A DNA stretch of 64,000 nt from UBA3537 sp965658025. Its GTDB lineage: Bacteria > Bacteroidota > Bacteroidia > Flavobacteriales > Flavobacteriaceae. The notes under the pieces are model-generated. The model did no database searches. It was given only the letters and a program-made list of their open reading frames with translations, and had not been told where the DNA came from. The stretch spans positions 1 through 64,000 of the forward strand of contig CBFHQL010000002.1 in the NCBI GenBank assembly GCA_965658025.1, written 5' to 3'. The position numbers and the translations under genes are program-made. Positions 35,753 to 44,810 of this stretch are shown in pieces; positions within the stretch are counted from its first letter, which is position 1, and each line of letters starts with the position of its first letter.

Positions 35753-35760
35753 CAAAACTA
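35753..35760 (-). promoter_or_regulatory. Candidate -7 box of the DUF3108-dioxygenase-M23-pgi unit
   Basis: Reads TAGTTTTG on the minus strand, 46 bases before the ATG at 35706. The leader it would give contains both inverted repeats at 35711-35742. Confidence 0.4.
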
Positions 35761-35792
35761 AAAACAATTAAAAATCAATATTTTATGAATTA

Positions 35793-36953
35793 TTAGAGTG
35801 TACCTCGATTGGCTTGTTCGCGTTCAATAGATTCGAACAATGCTTTAAAATTTCCTGCTCCAAAACCTTTGGCACCCATCCGTTGAATGATTTCAAAAAA
35901 TAAGGTTGGGCGATCCTCTACAGGTTTTGTGAAAATCTGTAACAAATACCCTTCTTCATCGGCATCTACCAAAATGGAGAGCTCTTGAAGCTTTGAAATG
36001 TCTTCTTTCATGAGTTTCATATGGTCGCCCAATCGCTTTGGAATAGCATCATAATAGGCCTGTGGTGGTGGTGGCAAAAACCCGACACCATGGGTACGTA
36101 GTTGTTTGACTGTTGAAATGATATCGTCGGTGGCAACAGCCAAATGTTGTACTCCACAGTCTTCATAAAAATCGAGATACTCTTCAATTTGAGATCGTTT
36201 TGCTGCTTCGGCAGGTTCATTTATTGGGAATTTAATTCGCCCATTCCCATTGCTCATCACTTTGCTCATTAGGGCGGAATATTCGGTGTGAATTTGCTTA
36301 TCGTCAAAAGACAAAAAGTTGACAAAACCCATCACCTCTTCATACCATTTTACCCATGTATCCATTTCTCCCCAGCCCACATTGCCAACCATGTGGTCTA
36401 TAAATTTCAATCCAGCACTAGGGGGATTGTAATCAGAATCCCAAGCAACATAACCTGGAAAAAATACGCCATTATAATTTTTTCGTTCTACAAAGACATG
36501 AACCGTTTCGCCATAAGTGTATATCCCTGAAGTAATAATTTCACCAAAATCATCACGATGAATTTTAGGTTCAAAATAGGATTTTGCTCCGCGCTTGGTG
36601 GTTTCTTCATATGCTTTGTGGGCATCATCTACCCATAAAGCGATGACTTTGACTCCATCACCATGCTTTCTTAAATGGTCATTAATTGGCGATTTGCTGT
36701 TGAGAGGAGTGGTAAGAACTAGTCTTATTTTACCTTGTTGAAGGACATAACTGACCTCGTCTTTTGATCCTGTTTCCAGACCCTTATAAGCAAGGGATTG
36801 GAAGCCAAAAGCAGTTTTATAGTAGTGCGCTGCTTGTTTGGCATTCCCCACATAAAACTCGACATAATCGGTTCCTAAAAGTGGTAAAAAGTCTTGAGCA
36901 CCATCGAATATTTTTTCGAGACCGTAGTCTACAGGTTTTAATGTTTTTTTCAT
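35793..36953 (-). CDS. hppD: 4-hydroxyphenylpyruvate dioxygenase
   Basis: Converts 4-hydroxyphenylpyruvate to homogentisate in tyrosine breakdown, using ferrous iron. The 386-residue protein has two VOC halves; the iron ligands lie in LKFIDHMVGNV (His), CGVQHLAVATDDI (His) and LFFEIIQRMG (Glu). The conserved C-terminal GFGAGNFKALFESIEREQ is present. It follows hmgA, which uses its product, after 16 bases. Confidence 0.96.
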   Translation of the reverse strand: MKKTLKPVDYGLEKIFDGAQDFLPLLGTDYVEFYVGNAKQAAHYYKTAFGFQSLAYKGLETGSKDEVSYVLQQGKIRLVLTTPLNSKSPINDHLRKHGDGVKVIALWVDDAHKAYEETTKRGAKSYFEPKIHRDDFGEIITSGIYTYGETVHVFVERKNYNGVFFPGYVAWDSDYNPPSAGLKFIDHMVGNVGWGEMDTWVKWYEEVMGFVNFLSFDDKQIHTEYSALMSKVMSNGNGRIKFPINEPAEAAKRSQIEEYLDFYEDCGVQHLAVATDDIISTVKQLRTHGVGFLPPPPQAYYDAIPKRLGDHMKLMKEDISKLQELSILVDADEEGYLLQIFTKPVEDRPTLFFEIIQRMGAKGFGAGNFKALFESIEREQANRGTL

Positions 36954-36969
36954 AACTAAAATTTAAGGT

Positions 36970-38133
36970 TTACACTTCTTCTAACCATGATTTATAGTAA
37001 TCATCGTCAGCGATTTTTAGGGCTTCTTCGGTAATTTGAAGCGGTTTAAACGTATCGACCATCACGGCCAATTCTTGAGTGTCCTTTTGGCCAATACTGC
37101 GTTCCATTGCCCCCGGGTGTGGCCCATGAGGTATCCCTGCAGGATGCAAAGAAATATGTCCTGCTTCTACGTCGTTTCGACTCATAAAATCCCCATCGAC
37201 ATAATACAAAACCTCATCACTGTCGATGTTACTATGGTTGTATGGCGCCGGAATTGAATCTGGGTGGTAGTCATAAAGTCGAGGCACAAAACTACAGACC
37301 ACAAAAGCATTGGTTTCAAAAGTTTGATGTACTGGTGGCGGCTGATGTATTCTACCAGTAATGGGCTCAAAATCGTGAATTGAAAAAGCATAGGGATAAT
37401 TATATCCATCGTAGCCCACCACATCAAAAGGGTGAGATGCGTAGATCATTTCTATCATCTCATTTTGTTTCTTTATTTTGATTTTGAAATCTCCACGTTC
37501 ATTGTACGTTTCGAGTTCTTCTGGGCGACGGATATCGCGTTCGCAAAAAGGAGAATGTTCCAACAGTTGACCAAACCAATTGCGGTAGCGTTTTGGGGTG
37601 TATATTGGACTGTAAGATTCCACAATAAAAAGCCTATTGTCTTCTGTATCAAATTGGATTTGATATATAATCCCTCTTGGAACTAATAGATAATCTCCAT
37701 ATTTGAAGGCCAAATTTCCAAACATCGTGCGCAGTTTTCCAGACCCTTTATGAATAAAAATAAGCTCATCGGCATCAGTGTTTTTATAAAAATATTCGGT
37801 GAGTGATGCTTTTGGCGCAGCCAAAATAATGTTACAATCTGAGTTTGTAAGTACAATCGTTCGGCTTTCTAAGTAGTCGCTTTTTGGGGCGATTTCAAAT
37901 CCACGTAATCGGTAGGATTGAATATTGTTTGGCTTTGCTATTTTTGGTGCTACGCTGTATTGTTTCTCAATAGACTTTACTTGAGTTGGGCGTTGCTCAT
38001 GATATGAATTGGTGGACATCCCATCAAATCCAATGGTGCCGAATAGTTGTTCATAATAGAACCCTCCATTTGGGTTTTTGAATTGAGTATGCCTCTTAGG
38101 AGGAATTTTTCCAAGTTTGTGATAAAATGGCAT
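36970..38133 (-). CDS. hmgA: Homogentisate 1,2-dioxygenase
   Basis: Opens the ring of homogentisate to maleylacetoacetate. The 387-residue protein has the cupin-type segments DELIFIHKGSGKLRTMFG and LLVPRGIIYQI, and the iron-binding region YDYHPDSIPAPYNHSN followed by ISLHPAGIPHGPHPGAMERS. It is shorter than the animal enzyme but normal for Bacteroidota. It forms an operon with hppD. The downstream isomerase and fumarylacetoacetase genes are not in this window. Confidence 0.93.
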   Translation of the reverse strand: MPFYHKLGKIPPKRHTQFKNPNGGFYYEQLFGTIGFDGMSTNSYHEQRPTQVKSIEKQYSVAPKIAKPNNIQSYRLRGFEIAPKSDYLESRTIVLTNSDCNIILAAPKASLTEYFYKNTDADELIFIHKGSGKLRTMFGNLAFKYGDYLLVPRGIIYQIQFDTEDNRLFIVESYSPIYTPKRYRNWFGQLLEHSPFCERDIRRPEELETYNERGDFKIKIKKQNEMIEMIYASHPFDVVGYDGYNYPYAFSIHDFEPITGRIHQPPPVHQTFETNAFVVCSFVPRLYDYHPDSIPAPYNHSNIDSDEVLYYVDGDFMSRNDVEAGHISLHPAGIPHGPHPGAMERSIGQKDTQELAVMVDTFKPLQITEEALKIADDDYYKSWLEEV

Positions 38134-38154
38134 AATAAAAAGTTTTTATGTTAA

Positions 38155-38209
38155 TGAATAAGCTAAAAAGGAGAACTGTTCATGCAGGGCGCACGAAAAA
38201 GCTTATTCA
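38155..38209. promoter_or_regulatory. Long-loop inverted repeat upstream of hmgA
   Basis: Perfect 10-base arms TGAATAAGCT (38155-38164) and AGCTTATTCA (38200-38209) with a 35-base spacer, ending 22 bases before the hmgA start. It may be an operator pair or a structured mRNA leader. A TAnnTTTG box (TAAATTTG on the minus strand, 38272-38279) lies further upstream. Apart from this, the 165-base region between hmgA and the patatin gene holds nothing I recognise. Confidence 0.4.
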
Positions 38210-38298
38210 GGGTTTCTCTTAATAAGAAAGTGAAGCAACAATAAAAGATCTTTCCAAAATAGGGTCATACACAAATTTAGTAAAAAAATTGATATGCA

Positions 38299-40524
38299 TT
38301 AGAACCAATACCCCAAATTTACGAGCACACCCGTGTAATCCGTCTCTGGAGACCAATGGAATTTGAGTTCGATTGGACCAAAAATAGTTTCTAAACCATA
38401 ACCAACTGCATAACCACTGTAGGTGGGTAATGTAAGCCATTCTTGGCTCAAAAAAATATCATTCCCAATATTAGAAAAGTTCCCTGAAATATTGATGTGG
38501 TGACGCTTGTAAACCTCATAATCAGCACTTAGATAGGCCTTTACAAAGCTATTCCCTGACAGACTAAAAAAGTCATAACCAAAGAAAGTCCCATTGTTGA
38601 TAATCTTGTGGTGTGTGTAGCCACCCAATCCGAAATTGAATATCGGAATTTTGTCATTTCCTATCATAAATCCTCCTTCAGAACCCATTAGAAAGGACAA
38701 GTCTTCAGTGATTGAAAATGCTTTTGCAATATTTGCTTTTAAAACAGAAAATTGACTGAACTCATCAAAACTTGATGCTGTTAAATACAAATCCATCCCT
38801 CCTTCAAACAAAAAGCCACTCGATGGAAAGAAAACATCATCAATAGTATCATATTTGAGTAGCGCATTGATATAGGAAAAATCAGATTCCACAATTTTGT
38901 ATCTGGTGTTTTGAAATGTTGAAATTAGCAGTGGGCTTGTTGAATTTATATTTATGCGCTTAAATGTTGCACCAAGCTTAAATGAAAAATCTCTTTTGAT
39001 GAGTGTTTCTACAAAAAAACTGGTCGCAAAATCTGTATATGTTGTTGGTATTCTACTGCTTATGGATTCTGGTAGTGTTCCATCAAAATACAAAGGATCT
39101 ATATCGTACTTAAAGCGCGTAAATTTTGCATTAAGCCCTATGCTCCAATAAAACCCTTTATCGATATAATAATCAAAATTAAAGCGCGAATTATCCCCGA
39201 GAATAAAATCGAGAGACAACACGTCATTTTTGAGTAAAAGTTGCTTTTGAGTGAAATTCAAAAGAACTGAACTTTTGAGAATCTGATCATAATGAATTCC
39301 TAATTTTAAAAAACTTGTATTTGTAGTTTCTTTTATTCTTCCGTAAAGATCATAGCCTTCAACTTCAGACTGAGAGAAATCATATCGAAAACTCTTAAAA
39401 TTGTTGGTTGCTAATAAATTATTGACACCGTTTTTAAAATCTTCAAAACTCAAAGTTTCGTTTTGTCGAAAACGCAATTTTCCTAAAACATAAGAACTAG
39501 TATATTTTTCATTACCAAGGATGTTTATTTTATTAATTTTTAAACTGTCCAATACAGGTGCTTTATATGGTTGCTTTTGAAAATTTTGGGTCTTTGCTAT
39601 TGCGCTCAATTCACCCAAAAATGGCACAACAGAAACTTCTCCTCGTTCAATGATTTCCGAGCCCTTGTTAAAAGAGATAATGGAGTAGCCCTCCACATCA
39701 GGCTCAATGTAAATATCTGTTAATTTAATCTTTTTTTTCATGGCTTCAACAGTTCTGAAATTACTAATTTGAGTTAATATCTCAGAAACAGATTTGATCT
39801 CGTCTTTAGACAAAAGATCTTCTTGTACATTGACACCAATAATGTAATCCAAATCTTTGGTTCTTAGGTGTTCTATGGGGTAATTGTTCGCAATACCGCC
39901 ATCCATGAGCAACAATCCTTCATGTTCTACGGGCTGAAAAAGGGTGGGTAGCGTACTGCTTATTGTAATTGCTTCGGCAAGATTTCCATGATCCAAAAGT
40001 ACCGATGTACCAGTTTCCAAATTGGTGGCCATACAATAAAAAGGAATAGGGAGTTTGCTAAAGTCCGAAATCTCTCGAACATTCATGGTTAATTTGGTAA
40101 ACAAATTAAAAACATTTTGACCTCGAGATATAGATGAAGGTAGTTTGATTTTAAAATTATTTAGTGGAAGAGAAGCTGCATATTTCTCTGCATTTTTACG
40201 CTCCTGAAAAGTCTTTGAAGCACGAGGAACTTTATCCCCCAACAAAACATCAAAATCAATTTCTCTAAAAACAGAGTCTAATTGCTGTGCAGAATACCCT
40301 GAGGCATACAATCCACCAACAGCAGCACCCATGCTTGTTCCGCCAATGTAATCGATACGAATACCAAGACTGTCAATCACTTTGAGTACGCCAATATGCG
40401 CCAGCCCTTTGGCTCCACCACCACTCAAAACCAATCCAACTTTGGGATTTACTTTGATAGGATTTTGAGTAAAGCCAATAAAACAGCAAAACAGGAGAAA
40501 ATAAAATTTGGGGTTAATCTTCAT
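38299..40524 (-). CDS. Patatin-like phospholipase fused to an outer-membrane barrel (PlpD-like)
   Basis: A 741-residue protein: signal peptide (ending IGFTQ), a patatin domain with oxyanion loop GGGAKG (35-40), nucleophile Ser64 in GTSMG and Asp208 in MDGG, then a POTRA-like segment (about 345-415) and a C-terminal BamA/Omp85-type barrel ending in WF. This is the layout of type Vd autotransporters such as PlpD, with a lipase displayed or released at the surface. The start at 40524 overlaps the end of uvrC by 11 bases and gives a clean signal peptide; the in-frame codon at 40602 would add 26 residues read from within uvrC. Confidence 0.9.
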   Translation of the reverse strand: MKINPKFYFLLFCCFIGFTQNPIKVNPKVGLVLSGGGAKGLAHIGVLKVIDSLGIRIDYIGGTSMGAAVGGLYASGYSAQQLDSVFREIDFDVLLGDKVPRASKTFQERKNAEKYAASLPLNNFKIKLPSSISRGQNVFNLFTKLTMNVREISDFSKLPIPFYCMATNLETGTSVLLDHGNLAEAITISSTLPTLFQPVEHEGLLLMDGGIANNYPIEHLRTKDLDYIIGVNVQEDLLSKDEIKSVSEILTQISNFRTVEAMKKKIKLTDIYIEPDVEGYSIISFNKGSEIIERGEVSVVPFLGELSAIAKTQNFQKQPYKAPVLDSLKINKINILGNEKYTSSYVLGKLRFRQNETLSFEDFKNGVNNLLATNNFKSFRYDFSQSEVEGYDLYGRIKETTNTSFLKLGIHYDQILKSSVLLNFTQKQLLLKNDVLSLDFILGDNSRFNFDYYIDKGFYWSIGLNAKFTRFKYDIDPLYFDGTLPESISSRIPTTYTDFATSFFVETLIKRDFSFKLGATFKRININSTSPLLISTFQNTRYKIVESDFSYINALLKYDTIDDVFFPSSGFLFEGGMDLYLTASSFDEFSQFSVLKANIAKAFSITEDLSFLMGSEGGFMIGNDKIPIFNFGLGGYTHHKIINNGTFFGYDFFSLSGNSFVKAYLSADYEVYKRHHINISGNFSNIGNDIFLSQEWLTLPTYSGYAVGYGLETIFGPIELKFHWSPETDYTGVLVNLGYWF

Positions 40525-42316
40525 TTTTTTTGTTGTAAAAGTTATAAATTTTATGTGCTTTGGACGTTCCAACAATTTGTTCCAATTCATCCAATTTGGC
40601 AAAAGAAATTCTTTGTGCGGATTTGAATGCTTTCAACAATTGAACACGTGTTTTATCTCCAATACCAGAGATAGATTCCAATTCCGAGTGCAATGCAGAC
40701 TTACTGCGTCTATTACGGTGGTGTTCTATCCCAAAGCGATGGGCTTCGTTTCTTAATTGTTGAATGATTTTCAAAGTCTCACTTTTCTTGTCTAAATATA
40801 AGGGAATTGGGTCATTTGGATAAAATAATTCTTCCAATCTTTTAGCGATTCCAATAATTGCTATTTTGCCCCTTAGCCCTAAACGGTCTAAACTTTTTAA
40901 AGCGGCAGACAACTGCCCTTTACCGCCATCTATAATAACGAGCTGCGGAAGTGACAGATTTTCGTCCAAAAGCCTTTTATATCTTCGATAGACTACCTCT
41001 GTCATTGAGGCAAAATCATCTGGGCCTTCAACTGTTTTTATATTGAAATGGCGATAGTCCTTTTTGCTGGGTTTTCCATTTTTAAATACCACACAAGCCG
41101 CCACCGGATGAGTACCCTGAATATTTGAATTATCAAAACATTCAATGTGTTTTGGTTCCTCCGTGAGCCGAAGGTCAGATTTCATTTGTGCCATAATACG
41201 CTTGACATGTCGGTCTGGATCGGTGATTTTAACTTGTTTTAGTTGCTCTAAACGATGGTATTTTGCATTGCGTAAAGACAAATCCAAAAGGTGTTTTTTG
41301 TCTCCAAGTTTTGGCATGGTTATTTTTAAATTTGACCCCAATTCAACACTAAAAGGCACATATATTTCTTTGGATTGTAGTGCAAAGCGTTGCCGAAGCT
41401 CTGTAATGGCCAAGGCCAGTAATGCTGCGTCTGATTCGTTCAGCTTTTTTTTCAACTCCAAGGTATGAGCACGAATAATAGAGCCATGTGAGACTTGTAA
41501 AAAATTGACATAAGCATAAGTCTCGTCGCTAATAATACTATACACCTCAACATCGCTAATTTTTGGATTTACAATTGTAGACTTCGCTTGATAATTTTCC
41601 AAAATAGCTATTTTTTCTTTTAAAATTTGAGCATCTTCAAATTGTAAATTGGTCGCCAACGCCTTCATTTGCGTTTTAAAAACTGTGAGTGAATTTTTAA
41701 AATTTCCCTTCAAGATTTCTCGTACAGAGGCAATATTTTTTAAATAGTCGGACTCCGACTCTTTGGCTTCACAAGCGCCTTTGCAATTCCCTAAATGAAA
41801 TTCTAAGCAAACTTTATACTTTTGGTTCATGATTTTTTCTTCTGCCAAATCATAAGCGCATGTTCTTAGTGGGAAAAGACCTTTAATCAAATCCAAAAGT
41901 GTATATACTGTTTTGATGCTAGTATATGGTCCAAAATATTCAGAGCCATCCTTTATCACGCGCCGCGTTGAAAACACTCTTGGGAAACGTTCTTTTTTAA
42001 TGCAAATCCAAGGATAAGATTTATCATCTTTTAAAAGCACATTGTAACGTGGTTGATATTTTTTAATCAAATTATTTTCTAACAACAGTGCATCTGTTTC
42101 AGAATCCACAACAATATGTTTGATGTTTCGGATTTTTTTGACCAATACATTGGTCTTCCCATAGTCGTGATGTTTATTGAAATAAGAACGTACGCGCTTT
42201 TTGAGGTTTTTAGCTTTACCAATATAAATTATGGTGTCTTTGGCATCAAAAAATTGATATACCCCAGGCGTATCTGGCAGTGTTTGTACTTGTATTTCGA
42301 TGCTTGAAGATGTCAT
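40514..42316 (-). CDS. uvrC: Excinuclease ABC subunit C
   Basis: Makes both cuts around DNA lesions in nucleotide excision repair with UvrA and UvrB. The 600-residue protein has the N-terminal GIY-YIG nuclease (PDTPGVYQFFD ... IIYIGKAKNLKKRV), a Cys-rich linker (CLEFHLGNCKGACEAK), the UvrB-binding UVR helix pair, the RNase H-like C-terminal nuclease (ECFDNSNIQGTHPVA, LVIIDGGKGQL) and helix-hairpin-helix motifs at the end. A TAnnTTTG box lies five bases before its ATG. Confidence 0.96.
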   Translation of the reverse strand: MTSSSIEIQVQTLPDTPGVYQFFDAKDTIIYIGKAKNLKKRVRSYFNKHHDYGKTNVLVKKIRNIKHIVVDSETDALLLENNLIKKYQPRYNVLLKDDKSYPWICIKKERFPRVFSTRRVIKDGSEYFGPYTSIKTVYTLLDLIKGLFPLRTCAYDLAEEKIMNQKYKVCLEFHLGNCKGACEAKESESDYLKNIASVREILKGNFKNSLTVFKTQMKALATNLQFEDAQILKEKIAILENYQAKSTIVNPKISDVEVYSIISDETYAYVNFLQVSHGSIIRAHTLELKKKLNESDAALLALAITELRQRFALQSKEIYVPFSVELGSNLKITMPKLGDKKHLLDLSLRNAKYHRLEQLKQVKITDPDRHVKRIMAQMKSDLRLTEEPKHIECFDNSNIQGTHPVAACVVFKNGKPSKKDYRHFNIKTVEGPDDFASMTEVVYRRYKRLLDENLSLPQLVIIDGGKGQLSAALKSLDRLGLRGKIAIIGIAKRLEELFYPNDPIPLYLDKKSETLKIIQQLRNEAHRFGIEHHRNRRSKSALHSELESISGIGDKTRVQLLKAFKSAQRISFAKLDELEQIVGTSKAHKIYNFYNKKNED

Positions 42317-42321
42317 TATCC

Positions 42322-42329
42322 CAAAGGTA
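42322..42329 (-). promoter_or_regulatory. Candidate -7 box of uvrC, leaderless spacing
   Basis: Reads TACCTTTG on the minus strand and ends five bases before the uvrC ATG at 42316, which would give an mRNA with essentially no leader. Confidence 0.4.
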
Positions 42330-42403
42330 TACTAATTCTAAATATAGTAAAAATCGATTCCACATTTTTAGTATCTTGCCTAAAAATTAATGATATTTAT
42401 ACC

Positions 42404-43279
42404 ATGAATATTGTCATTTTATCAAGAAATAAAAATTTATATTCTACCCGTCGTCTTGTGGAAGAAGCCGAAAACAGAGGGCACGACGTAGAAGTTATCG
42501 ATCCCCTAAATTGTGATTTAATTATTGAAAAGGAAAAGCCCACAATTTATTACAAGGACAAATATTTGGATTATGTGGATGCAATAATTCCTAGAATTGG
42601 AGCGTCGGTTACTTTTTATGGTTGTGCTGTGGTACGTCAATTCGAAATGATGAATGTTTTTTCTACCGTCTCCTCAGATGCTATTATTCGTTCAAGAGAC
42701 AAACTCAGAAGTTTTCAGCGGCTCTCAAAAGGGGGAATAGATATGCCAAAAACAGTATTTACCAACTATTCAAAGGATGTTGAAGAAGTCATTGAGCATG
42801 TTGGAGGAACGCCTGTAGTCATAAAATTATTGGAAGGAACTCAAGGACTTGGGGTTGTTTTGGCTGAAAGTAAAAATGCTGCCGAGTCTGTATTGGAGGC
42901 CTTTAATGGCTTGCAAGCTAGAGCTTTGGTTCAAGAATATATAGCTGAAGCCAAGGGCATAGATGTCCGTGCATTTATTGTAGATGGACAAGTCATTGGA
43001 GCCATGAAAAGAATTGGAAAACCTGGAGAATTTCGTTCTAATTTGCATCGCGGTGGAACTTTTGAATACTACAGAATGTCTGAACCCGAGCTCAAAATTG
43101 CCATCAAATCGGCACGACAACTCAAACTACCCATTTGTGGTGTAGACCTTTTACAATCCAATCGAGGACCTTTGATTATGGAAATCAATTCTACCCCTGG
43201 GCTGGAAGGGATTGAAGGGGCTTCTCAGAAAAATATTGCAAAAGCTATCATTACATTTATAGAAAGAAATAGACGCTAA
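42404..43279 (+). CDS. rimK: Ribosomal protein S6-L-glutamate ligase RimK (ATP-grasp)
   Basis: ATP-grasp enzyme that adds glutamate residues to the C-terminus of ribosomal protein S6. The 291-residue protein has the RimK N-terminal domain (MNIVILSRNKNLYSTRRLVE), then SRDKLRSFQRLSKGGIDMP, the ATP-binding VVIKLLEGTQGLGVVLAE, RAFIVDGQVIGAMKRI, and GPLIMEINSTPGLEGIE with the metal ligands. The next gene overlaps by one base (TAATG) and encodes a possible reversing peptidase. Confidence 0.92.
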   Translation: MNIVILSRNKNLYSTRRLVEEAENRGHDVEVIDPLNCDLIIEKEKPTIYYKDKYLDYVDAIIPRIGASVTFYGCAVVRQFEMMNVFSTVSSDAIIRSRDKLRSFQRLSKGGIDMPKTVFTNYSKDVEEVIEHVGGTPVVIKLLEGTQGLGVVLAESKNAAESVLEAFNGLQARALVQEYIAEAKGIDVRAFIVDGQVIGAMKRIGKPGEFRSNLHRGGTFEYYRMSEPELKIAIKSARQLKLPICGVDLLQSNRGPLIMEINSTPGLEGIEGASQKNIAKAIITFIERNRR

Positions 43280-44250
43280 TGAATCAACACAATTCTGTAT
43301 TGCATATCTTAGGCGAAGATATTGCTGCTGGTGAATCAAGAGAAATCAATTTTCATGTGGCAAAACTTCACACGCGTACAAGAGTAGATGTTCCTGTAAT
43401 TATTAATCGTTCCAAAAAACCAGGGCCTGTTGTTTTATTTACAGCGGGAATTCATGGCGATGAAGTCAATGGCGTAGAAATTCTTCGTCAAATTATTGCA
43501 AAAGGGATCAACAAACCCAAAAAAGGAACTATTATTTGTATTCCTGTTCTGAATATTTTTGGCTTTTTAAACAAAACACGTGAACTTCCTGATGGACGCG
43601 ATTTAAACCGTGTTTTCCCAGGGTCAAAAACCGGTTCACTCGCCAGTCAAGTGGCCTATAAACTCATGAATGAAATTGTCCCCCAAGTTGATTTTATTGT
43701 AGATCACCATACGGGTGGTGCAGGACGATTCAATGCGCCGCAAATTAGGATTATAACAGGTACTCCGAAACTCAAAAAATTGGCCAAAGCGTACGGCGCA
43801 CCCTTTGTAGTATATTCTAAAAAAATCCCAAAATCTTTCCGAAGTGCTTGCGATAAACTTGAGATTCCTATTCTCCTTTTTGAAGGTGGTAAATCGTACC
43901 ACATAGATACACAAATTACCAATACAGGTGTAAATGGAGTCAAACGCATCTTGAATCACCTAGGAATGTTGGGGGCAAAATTTAAAGCTTCTGATCCAAA
44001 AAAAGAGATTATTTTTATCGAAGATAGCAAATGGATTAGGGCCAAAGCTTCTGGAATGTTTCGCGCGACAATAAAACTCAATTCAAAAGTAGAAAAAGGG
44101 ACTATTTTGGGATACATAACTGATGCTTATGGTAAGTTTAACCAATCCATAAAAGCAGACTGTGACGGCTATGTCATCAATATTAACCAAGACCCTATTG
44201 TCTATAAAGGGGATGCCTTGTTTCGGTATTCAACAAAATTTAGTTTATGA
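43279..44250 (+). CDS. Succinylglutamate desuccinylase/aspartoacylase family protein, RimB-like
   Basis: A 323-residue zinc carboxypeptidase-like protein (M14 fold): AGIHGDEVNGVEILRQI carries the first His-x2-Glu zinc motif, DGRDLNRVFPGS the substrate Arg-Asn pair, VDHHTGGAGR the third zinc His region, and LFEGGKSYHI the catalytic Glu. In Pseudomonas a protein of this family, RimB, is encoded with RimK and removes the glutamates RimK adds. Overlap with rimK by one base supports the same pairing here; the substrate is inferred. It overlaps the following gene by four bases. Confidence 0.87.
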   Translation: MNQHNSVLHILGEDIAAGESREINFHVAKLHTRTRVDVPVIINRSKKPGPVVLFTAGIHGDEVNGVEILRQIIAKGINKPKKGTIICIPVLNIFGFLNKTRELPDGRDLNRVFPGSKTGSLASQVAYKLMNEIVPQVDFIVDHHTGGAGRFNAPQIRIITGTPKLKKLAKAYGAPFVVYSKKIPKSFRSACDKLEIPILLFEGGKSYHIDTQITNTGVNGVKRILNHLGMLGAKFKASDPKKEIIFIEDSKWIRAKASGMFRATIKLNSKVEKGTILGYITDAYGKFNQSIKADCDGYVININQDPIVYKGDALFRYSTKFSL

Positions 44251-44810
44251 ACAAAAAAGACCTAAGATCTGCCTACAGACAAAAGCGAAAAGTATTAGAC
44301 CAATCTACGATTGATTCTTTGAGTTTGGAAATCGCTAATCAGAGCTTGAAACTTCCTATTTGGGAGGCCTCATTCTATCATCTTTTTTTTACCATCAAAC
44401 ACTTAAAAGAAATTGAAACTGAACCACTTATGAGTATTTTGTTCGGAAAAGATAAACACGTTGTAGTGCCTAAAAGTGATATTTCGACTTGTGAAATGAC
44501 GCATTATTTGTTGACGGACAATACAGTCATTAAACCCAATATTTGGAGTATTCCTGAACCACAAAATGGGGTTCAAATTCAGGATTCACAAATTCAAGTT
44601 GTTTTTGTTCCTTTATTGGCTTTTGATAAAAAAGGACATCGAGTGGGCTATGGAAAAGGATTTTATGATTTATTTCTGAAATCTTGCCCAAATGCCATAA
44701 AAATAGGGCTTTCATTTTTTGATGCTGTCGATGAAATTGAGGATAAAACTGAGTATGATATCCCCCTTGATTATTGCATCACACCAACTCAGATTTATCA
44801 CTTTGAGTAG
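44247..44810 (+). CDS. 5-formyltetrahydrofolate cyclo-ligase
   Basis: Converts 5-formyl-THF to 5,10-methenyl-THF using ATP. The 187-residue protein has the N-terminal basic MNKKDLRSAYRQKRK, the VVVPKSD segment and the C-terminal family signature FVPLLAFDKKGHRVGYGKGFYD. It is the third gene of the rimK unit with an ATGA overlap. Its 3' end overlaps that of convergent lspA by 32 bases (44779-44810). Confidence 0.93.
   Translation: MNKKDLRSAYRQKRKVLDQSTIDSLSLEIANQSLKLPIWEASFYHLFFTIKHLKEIETEPLMSILFGKDKHVVVPKSDISTCEMTHYLLTDNTVIKPNIWSIPEPQNGVQIQDSQIQVVFVPLLAFDKKGHRVGYGKGFYDLFLKSCPNAIKIGLSFFDAVDEIEDKTEYDIPLDYCITPTQIYHFE

Noticed and set aside
38219..38440. 73-codon frame at the end of the patatin gene
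   Set aside because: Out of frame with the barrel strands and without a plausible start signal; the region before hmgA appears non-coding.
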